This document shows positions 56,867-64,000 of a DNA stretch of 64,000 nucleotides, one piece after another. Position numbers and translations under genes: made by a program. The stretch spans positions 1-64,000 of the forward strand of contig ML769427.1 in the NCBI GenBank assembly GCA_009733575.1. The letters run 5' to 3'. Source of the DNA: Gymnopus androsaceus JB14 (lineage: Eukaryota; Basidiomycota; Agaricomycetes; Agaricales; Omphalotaceae). The first letter of the stretch is position 1. Each line of letters starts with the position of its first letter. Under the pieces are notes generated by a model. That model saw only the letters and a program-made list of their open reading frames with translations, ran no database searches and was not told the DNA's origin.

Positions 56867-58297
56867 TACCTTTTTGTGAAAAATGAAACTTCATTCGATT
56901 GGTCCCTTAAAGAGCTTTACGATCTGGCATGACTCGCTCCAGGTTTAGGTTTGTTCGTTGTTATGTGTGCCTCTTCACCGGTAGCCTCATGACCCAACTC
57001 ATTTCCCTTTTGTAAAAGCTCGACAATTTTGTTGACTGTATCTGTACTACTCCTCTCATCACGATCCCCACTATCCTCCTACATGGTTTTTCAGCGGTGG
57101 ACTTTGCATGCTTATTTCTTCATTGTATATTTCCTTATTCGGGTGTACGGTTTTCTTTTTTTAGTTTTGTCTATTTATTGATTTCGTGTAAGTATTTTTT
57201 CTTGGCTTTATCTATTTTGCGTGCGACCTACTTTGCCTCTTTCCTCCTATTCACGTTACATACCCCTCCTTCCCTTGCACTATTCTTCTCTTACCACATT
57301 TCATGTAGCCCGCTAGGCCAATGTATGTATAATAAGTAATGAAAGCTACGACGTTTATAGAATTCGATCTTCACACTATTCTGTCTCGCGATTCGGTCCG
57401 ACGTTTGCAAATGCTCACTTACTCTTTATCGTTGTTGTTCTTTTCTTCCTCCTCGTCATTTAGCCTTCCCAAGCACTATAGCACCCTTCCGCGTACCTTC
57501 CGACAAAGTGCCCGATTTTCGTGCGCGATCGGGTCGCCGGTTCTCTCAGCAACATGTAAATGCTCCCAGCTAAACTGTGTCCATGACAGGGTTATCCCCC
57601 ACCACCGGGGGCTATCTCCCACCAGCTCCGCCGGCTCTCTGAACCTGCGTCTCCATCTCAGACTAGCTAGATGATGTCCCTTCCCTCGCCCTCCGAGTCC
57701 AGGCGCCGGAAAGGAATTCGAAGCAACAAGCAGCTAAGCTCACCAAGTATCCTAATGGGTGTGCGGCGTGCGACTGCGTATATGCCATTTACAACATCTG
57801 TAGCCGAGGTGATTGCGGCGGCGCACTCTTCTCTTTGACCAATACCCTTCACCGATTTCCGTACTCCTCGTCTGTAGTGTACTCGTTTACTGTAAGAAAG
57901 TTGGAAGGTATTCAAAATGCGAGCGCTCCTTACTTTTCGGATAAGTACACCCATAACTCCATATGTACGGGATTATCGTTTCCCTCACGCATCTATCGTA
58001 AACGGACCAAACGGTGATTCAGTTTGAGTTCAGTCCCGGCGAGCGCACTGATGGATAGATTGACATTCGAGATGGGCGGAGCAATGAGGCTACTAGCTAA
58101 ATGTAGAACATGTCTACATACCGCCCACTAGTAGCTATCCGTTGGCAGTGAAGCATGAATGAAATCCTTACAGAACCAGACAAGTCTGACGGTAGAGTTC
58201 AATTTCGGTGCTTGTAAAACAGTCCTACAACAACATCAAAAGAACCTAATTTAATTGGAGGGTAAAACTTCTCATAGATCAAATCGAAGATAGTTAT
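56867..58297. other. Intergenic, no gene seen
   Basis: The T-rich stretch 57100-57330 follows the PAS gene. ORFs at 57097-57339 and 57339-57674 are low-complexity or arginine/serine-rich and are not supported. Confidence 0.45.
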
Positions 58298-60786
58298 TTA
58301 TGCTGCCACGCCAATACGATACCAGTCGGGAGTGAAACCAGTTGGATTGGATATTAAAATGGTGTTCGTCTCCCCTGGTTTAAAGCCATCCAAGCTAACC
58401 AGATATCCATTAAAAAGAATATCCCAGCTCTATAAAAATGAATTCATAAGTTAGTATTTTTATCGGACAGAAAATAATCAAAAGAACAACGGAAAAAACA
58501 TTTATAGATCTAGTACTGAACCAGACTACTTGAGAGGGGCATCTGGACTTGAACTGCAGCGCCTCCATTGACACTCATGAATGCATTTCGACAATTCGAA
58601 CATGCAGTATTGGTCGAGGTAACGTCTGCATTGATATAATCCAGCGACAAGAGTAGCGTTCCACCGGTTTCGCCGCCGTCGATGCCTGTGAACTCGAGAG
58701 TGCCTCCCTCTCCGACAAATCCCACCACGGTAGCGGTGTCATTCACAACTCGAGTGGTGGCACCTCCACCAAGAATATTTCCTGAGGCAGCAGCATCGTA
58801 AAACGTAAATGTTGGCTCGGGCGCCGTGACAAAGTCGCTAAGCTGGATGACAAGAATTCCATGCGCTTCAAAAGTAGAGGTATACCTGAGCGTATTTTAG
58901 CAGGGACGGTGAACCCTGACCAGTTAGTTGAACTTACGAATTACTAAGCTTTCCCAGTGATGCACCGGTGATGACATTCGTTGCAGTAGCTGAGATTAAT
59001 CCAACATCTGAGAGCTCAAGGGTAATAGATACTGTAGAGTTCTGCATATTGACCACAACTGCCAGAAATAAGGTAAGTTTGACCAATGGAGGAGGACATG
59101 TGTTAACGAGATTCATTTCGGTGAAACATACCTGCCACTATCGACCCATCAGCCAAAGACCCTGCCCAAACATCATATTCATTGGTGTATCGCCGCTTGA
59201 AACTGATAGACTGGCCCAAGGAATCTTGCTAATATGATAGGCAGTACTCAGAACATGATAGAAAAACATTAAACAACGCCTTAGAGGTGCTCACATTCAA
59301 CGCAATGACCCTCTTATTCGTCAGAATGTCCAACGCCTCATCAGAGATCTCGGTCAAATCAGTCGAGATGATCAACGGCGATTTGGCCGCTGCCCAGAAA
59401 GCAAAATGGGTTTGCTGCTCAACTTGCGTTAGACCGACATTCCCGACCTCCAAGAGATCGAGATCGTTCCATCCCCCTGGCCCAGCGAATCCAGTTGATG
59501 GTACGAGTTCGTTGATGATTCGGAATAGGTTATCCCAAGAGGGAGGAGGACCAATGTCGTTTCTACATCAAACATTCAGTACAGGAAGAGTTTAGCCAAG
59601 GTAAAGTACACGTACGCAATCCTCCAAGAGTTTGCAATCTCCGATGCTGGCCATCTCGCAGGATCCTACAATGCAATTGTCACTATACAAAAATTCAGGT
59701 GCTATGGCAAAACACCAACTTGAACACCCCATTCACATGCGGAAAACAGAATAGGTCGCCCCGTCGCAGCTAGAGCATCACTCATAGCGATATAGTGCGG
59801 CTATATGGATCATTGGAGATTGCTCTTTCGTTCCGAGACAGCTTGAACACATACTTCAATCTAATGAAACAACACACATTGAGTATGTAGTAGGTATAAT
59901 ACCGAGCAAGAGGGCTACTCACCTCAATAGGCGGATCAAAGTCAACAAAATCAGTGGGAGAGACCTGGGAGTGGATTGAAGTCAACAAAATCTGAGAGAC
60001 CTGAGAGAGAATGAAAATATCGAACCGCATAGCAATTGTCGAATCTGCGGACATAGACGTTCCCTGGTTCGTAAATTTTATTTGGAACAAAATAACAACT
60101 CTCGTACTTGAGATAATCTGCTCCCCACTGAGCAAAGGTCTCAGCATCTTCCGTCTCAAATCCAAGAGAACCAAGGAAATGCGCCGTGCCGCCGACAGAA
60201 TCACAAGCGAAGAATCCTCTAGAAATACAAAGGGTCGGATTAAAGCGCAGGACTGTCAGTGTCAAGTCGGATCGAGCGAGCGAAAAAAAAAACGAAAAAG
60301 GCTTACCCATCAGAGTAAACACCAAATTTCAACCCCAGGTTATGCACGAAATCCGCCAGAGCTGGGATACCATCTGGAATGGCTGTTGTGCTCCACGTAA
60401 AGCCTCCGGTTGAATTTCTTTCAGTGCCTTGCCATCCACAGTCACTGAATATCTTCGAGTGAGAAAACGTGAACTGGAGGTGAAGCAGTGAACACAAACA
60501 GATTGAAATAGTTGTAGCCTAGCGTATCGAGTCCTAGACTAACCAAGGCTTGGGCTTGGGTGTGGTATATTGATTCGACAGTACTGCATCTAAATTTACC
60601 GACCGGAATGAGTATTGCTCGGAGAACCTGGTGTACTGCGTACGAGAAGGCATTGTAAGGGTTCCATCCCATGGCTGGCGTAATGGCAAGCCCATTATCC
60701 AGGGATAAGCAGCTCTTTGGGCTACCCAAAAAAAGCACCGCAAGAAGGAGGATGCGAGGGACCGGTCCTTTCCACAACCAAGTCAT
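58298..60786 (-). CDS. Secreted alpha-galactosidase, GH27 (AglB type)
   Basis: It hydrolyses terminal alpha-linked galactose in extracellular galactomannans and oligosaccharides. Twelve exons start at 60786, 60589, 60444, 60218, 59964, 59800, 59665, 59562, 59228, 59058, 58885 and 58429, end with TAA at 58298, and join in frame to 572 residues. After a signal peptide come GLAITPAMGWNPYNAFSC, LGLDTLGYNYFNLDCGWQ, GLKFGVYSDGGFF, WGADYLKYE, DNCYAVSPTDFVDFDPPIE, GRPILFSACEWGVQ, GPGGWNDLDLLEVGN and SISFKRRYTN, then a C-terminal beta-sandwich. The usual KYDNC, holding the nucleophile Asp, is interrupted: KY and DNC are separated by 21 in-frame codons. A partial scrambled copy lies at 62943-63630. Confidence 0.92.
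59923..60025 (-). repeat. Minisatellite spanning an intron/exon junction of the alpha-galactosidase gene
   Basis: The last part of intron 4 contains a degenerate copy (GTCTCTCAGATTTTGTTGAC) of the first bases of exon 5 (GTCTCTCCCACTGATTTTGT). Each copy is preceded by a CAG, so two possible acceptors are present. The array is longer in the partial gene copy at 63415-63630. Confidence 0.75.
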
Positions 60787-62734
60787 GTCGGATGAGCAGA
60801 AAGAATCGAATTATCTGGGGGCAGAACATGTCTTATAGAGCAAATATTCTCCCTTGACGGGCCGCATCATCCATGGTCCATCGATCCTCTGACTCGAAGA
60901 ATCACCATCTTCCTTGGAAGTTGAAGTCATATGAGCATCGTTTGAACCAACCGGATTATCTTTCACCGACTCGGATGAAAATAGACAGCAATATCCAGGA
61001 TGGACTTGAAGAAATGCTTCTTGCCCCTCCTTGCATCACGTCTGGTGATTGAAGATTCCAAGGCTGGTACTGTTGCGGCTCGGAAAGAGAACTATTACAC
61101 TCGTGCACTGAGTAGAGTTTGCACGTGTTCGTGTAAGTTATGTCCGGCGCTTATTGTGCGCTTACCACTTCATCTTCGGCCGCGGCCCGCCAGAACACTT
61201 TTCTGTCGTTCCCAAGTTCCAACGGCGAATCAGGATTCAGTACGATCGGGATGTCCTCCATCGAAAGGCTATGGCTGGCCTAAGCTCGAAAGATCCAAGT
61301 GCCAGTACATCATTGAGCGAAAGCGGCACGCACTCGAGTATCTGGCTAGTTCTTCTTTCCAGCCTCTTTCTCCTCATTCTGTTCGATTATTACCCAGTTT
61401 CATTGTGTCAGGTAAAGATGAGCCATTGTTGATGGCGATCATCTCCGCGAGGGCTGTACAACTTCAGTGACGAACGCCCATTTTTGCTCCCTTTTGCCAA
61501 ACACCCTACACGTCAAAATTCACACTAGCTTGCCACATGCTCTGGCACCGGCGCTCAGCACTTGGACAATGCTGTGTAATAAATCTTCCTTCCTTGCTCC
61601 CTTCCTCGTCTCGAGCTCACCACGCAGGACATTCAGCAATTTCTTTCGAAACCTTCACGTCGTACTAAATCAGAATGGTCGTTCAATCTGCAGTTTCCGA
61701 GCAGTATTGTCCTAGGATCTCAATGGAAGAGGCTTTCGATGCTACGCCTGTCCTTGTTGATTTTAGGATGACTAATTTCAAAAAATCCAATTCCATCAAT
61801 TCTATGCCAATGGCAAATCTTTAGCTCAAGCATCCTGTCTTCCGCATTGTGCCGTATCAAGTTTGGATGCAAGGCAAATGGGACATGTCGGCAAATATAT
61901 TCCTGTTGGTGTCTTCTTCCTCAGTGTGCCTCTGCTAATTCTAATGTAATACCAGTTGTGTGAGCTCGTCACTGGGCTCAGAGATTGTAAACATGCTTTA
62001 CGTTTTGTGAGAGGAGCGACCATTTCAACGGATTAGTAGTGGTACTGCGAAGATAGTCTGCTGCAGTTGACGAATCGATACGCGACCAAACATTAATGTC
62101 TGCCTTCTTTACTTTTGATACACATAGGCAGCTCCAAAGCGGAGAAAGAGTCTATCTTCCTTTCGAGCAATGCATTAAATCAAGCCCAACCAAATCCATG
62201 GTCAATTTCTTGCGACATTTTTACGCATTGAACCTAGAGTCAACATTATCATCTTCAAAGACGGAATGGGCAAGCAAGATCCTGCTTATGATGACTCGAG
62301 CGTAACGCCGTTCTCCTGTTCTTCCTACCAACGGTCGAAATTCGAATCCGTTCCACCCTCGACAAAATATAGCGCAAGCGCAAACGTGTAATGTGTTCTT
62401 ACTCATTAGAGCTAGTACTGGTGACTTTTTCAAACGGTAACGTGGTGCCTACGTCTACCTCCTTACCTTTAGCTTCCTTCGTACTCTGCTGTCCTCAGCT
62501 CTCGGTCCTCTTTCTACTCCAAGTTTTTCTTCCATTCAACTTTCCTTAAATCTTCCTCCGCATCTTCCTCCAAATCTAAAAATGCTCTTTTTGCATTCAC
62601 ATGCTCTTTTTCATTAAGCGGGCGCGCGCGCGCTCCTTCTCTGCATCTGCATCTCGACCGATGACAAGAATGGAAGAGAAGAAACAGCAAGAGAAGGAGA
62701 AGGAGCAGAAGTCTACTTAGGAGAACCTTAGACG
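60787..62734. other. Intergenic, no gene seen
   Basis: Several medium ORFs (for example 61000-61470) show no recognisable motif and have uneven composition. No repeat was identified in this stretch. Confidence 0.4.
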
Positions 62735-62890
62735 GCGCTGGATAGTGGCAGCATTGGACACATCTGCAAACACAAAAGAGCTCCGCTGAGGGAAATAGAC
62801 TCGATTGTAGTACGCACTTGCGTTTCCGAAGGAAGGTGCAGGGGGCCGGGAAGGTTCTGTGGGATAGGAAGACTGACGAGCGTCACTGCA
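62735..62890 (+). repeat. Dispersed repeat fragment related to 33562-33760
   Basis: It shares GGATAGTGGCAGCA, then TCTGCAAACA and GGATAGGAAGACTGAC-type segments in the same order as 33566-33755, with divergence between them. This copy keeps several CG dinucleotides. Confidence 0.6.
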
Positions 62891-62942
62891 TGCGCATGTC
62901 TACTTTTTGAATACAATAACTGCGTTCTTTCCTACTTCATCC

Positions 62943-63630
62943 CTGATGAGAGAATGAAAATATCGAACCGCATAGCAAATTGTCGAATCTGCGGACATAG
63001 ACGTTCCCTGGTTCGTAAAATTTTATTTCGGAACAAATAACAACTCTCGTACTTGAGATAATCGCTCCCCCACTGAGCAAAGGTCTCAGCATCTTCCGTC
63101 TCAAATCCAAGAGAACCAAGGAAATGCGCCGTGCCGCCGACAGAATCACAAGCGAAGAATCCTCTAGAAATTACAAGGGTCGGATTAAAGCGCAGGACTG
63201 TCAGTGTCAAGTCGGATCGAGCGAGCGAAAAAAAAACGAAAAAGGCTTACCCATCAGAGTAAACACCAAATTTCAACCCCAGGTTATGCACGAAATCCAC
63301 CAGAGCTGGGATACCATCTGGAATGGCTGTTGTGCTCCACGTAAAGCCTCCGGTTGAATTTCTTTCAGTGCCTTGCCATCCACAGTCACTGAATATCTTT
63401 CGAGTGAGAAACAGTAGGTATGATCCCGAGCAAGGGAGCTACTCACCTCAATAGGCGGATCAAAGTCAACAAAATCAGTGGGAGAGACCTGGGAGTGGAT
63501 TAAAGTCAAAATCTGAGAGAGATCTGAGGAATTAAGCTCAAGAAGGAGGCATACACAGAAGAATGAAAAATCAGTGGGAGAGACCTGGGAATGGATTAAA
63601 GTCAAAAAATCTGGGAGAGACCTAGGAAAG
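62943..63630 (-). pseudogene. Partial, rearranged duplicate of the alpha-galactosidase gene
   Basis: 62943-63410 repeats 60005-60450 (part of intron 4, exon 4, intron 3 and most of exon 3) at very high identity. Differences are mostly single-base indels in short homopolymers. It is followed directly by 63415-63630, which corresponds to 59895-60000 (exon 5 and the intronic minisatellite, here expanded). In the parent locus these blocks lie in the opposite order on the plus strand. It cannot encode a protein. It could be a recent tandem duplication with deletion, or an assembly artefact. Confidence 0.8.
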
Positions 63631-64000
63631 AAGAATAGCGATTAGTAAAAAGTGAAGATGCAGCTCTCGTATTTTCATGTTCCAATGGCGATTCTTGGAT
63701 CCAAATTGCCCATGATTTCAGTATCATACTTTACATCGACATTGCATGATGATACATCGAATGACAGCAGGTAAGCGATAAGCATTGAAAAAGCAGTGGA
63801 CATTGAAAGATTAGCAAGAACATGAACATAGGTAGCTAAGAAAGAACATTGCGAGAATCTCCTTAGCCTCGGCCTCGCATCTTCTCCTCCTTTTTTCGGA
63901 GCGCTATCCCAGCCTTCTGAACGTCCTCGAGACCGAAAAATAAAAGCAGCTCCAAACAGGAAACTGATTTTGTATGTTTGATACGAAATTCGTCCACCTG
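63631..64000. other. Right-edge flank, unassigned
   Basis: No feature can be supported. The sequence may hold the end of a gene that lies outside the window. Confidence 0.3.

Noticed and set aside
57097..57674. Two consecutive ORFs after the PAS gene
   Set aside because: Phe/Ser- and Ser/Arg-rich low-complexity translations of T-rich DNA; probably 3' flank of the PAS gene.
61000..61470. 156-residue ORF between the alpha-galactosidase gene and the repeats
   Set aside because: No recognisable motif, and an overlapping frame is equally open; not enough to call a gene.

Overview
This window reads as nuclear DNA of an agaricomycete (mushroom-forming basidiomycete). The genes carry many 50-65 nt GT-AG introns and a few GC-AG ones. 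They include F-box-like proteins, a fungal seven-helix membrane protein, an AglB-type GH27 alpha-galactosidase, RAD4 and TRM61. The remaining DNA is a mosaic of nested transposons. One 25-N assembly gap lies at 17079-17103.

Layout. 1-5.3 kb: a decayed Ty1/copia element on the minus strand. 6.7-9.6 kb: a degenerate minisatellite interrupted by two related TIR elements with clean 8-bp target-site duplications; the larger one carries an uncharacterised ORF. 9.6-15.1 kb: a decayed unknown plus-strand gene and a 5'-truncated Ty3/gypsy pol on the minus strand. 17.1-20.3 kb: a unit flanked by 198-bp inverted repeats that contains an intact three-exon NmrA-like/EasG-type dehydrogenase. 20.8-25.9 kb: a ten-exon SDR and a VIT-VWA protein. 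28-29 kb: a frameshifted second copy of the dehydrogenase. 29.1-38 kb: a CpG-poor repeat island with a decayed seven-helix membrane protein gene, several MITEs and a CCTAGG-rich hairpin MITE family. 37.7-41.9 kb: an LTR retrotransposon with 5-bp target-site duplications and a gag but no pol, carrying a MITE in its 5' LTR and a hAT-like insertion in gag. 42.7-43.7 kb: a third, more decayed dehydrogenase copy.

44.4-60.8 kb is ordinary gene-dense DNA: two divergent F-box-like genes, a small secreted protein, RAD4/XPC (nucleotide excision repair), TRM61 (tRNA m1A58 methyltransferase), a PAS-domain protein and the alpha-galactosidase. Neighbours are mostly divergent or convergent pairs; there is no obvious pathway cluster. 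60.8-64 kb holds repeats and a scrambled partial copy of the alpha-galactosidase gene.

Two cross-cutting observations. First, TRM61, the alpha-galactosidase and dehydrogenase copy A are fully in frame over 7, 12 and 3 exons, whereas RAD4, the PAS gene, the second F-box gene, the SDR and the VIT-VWA gene each need one or more single-base corrections; whether these are consensus errors or real lesions is open. Second, paired repeats differ largely at CG sites turned into TG/CA, a signature of cytosine-methylation-driven decay.
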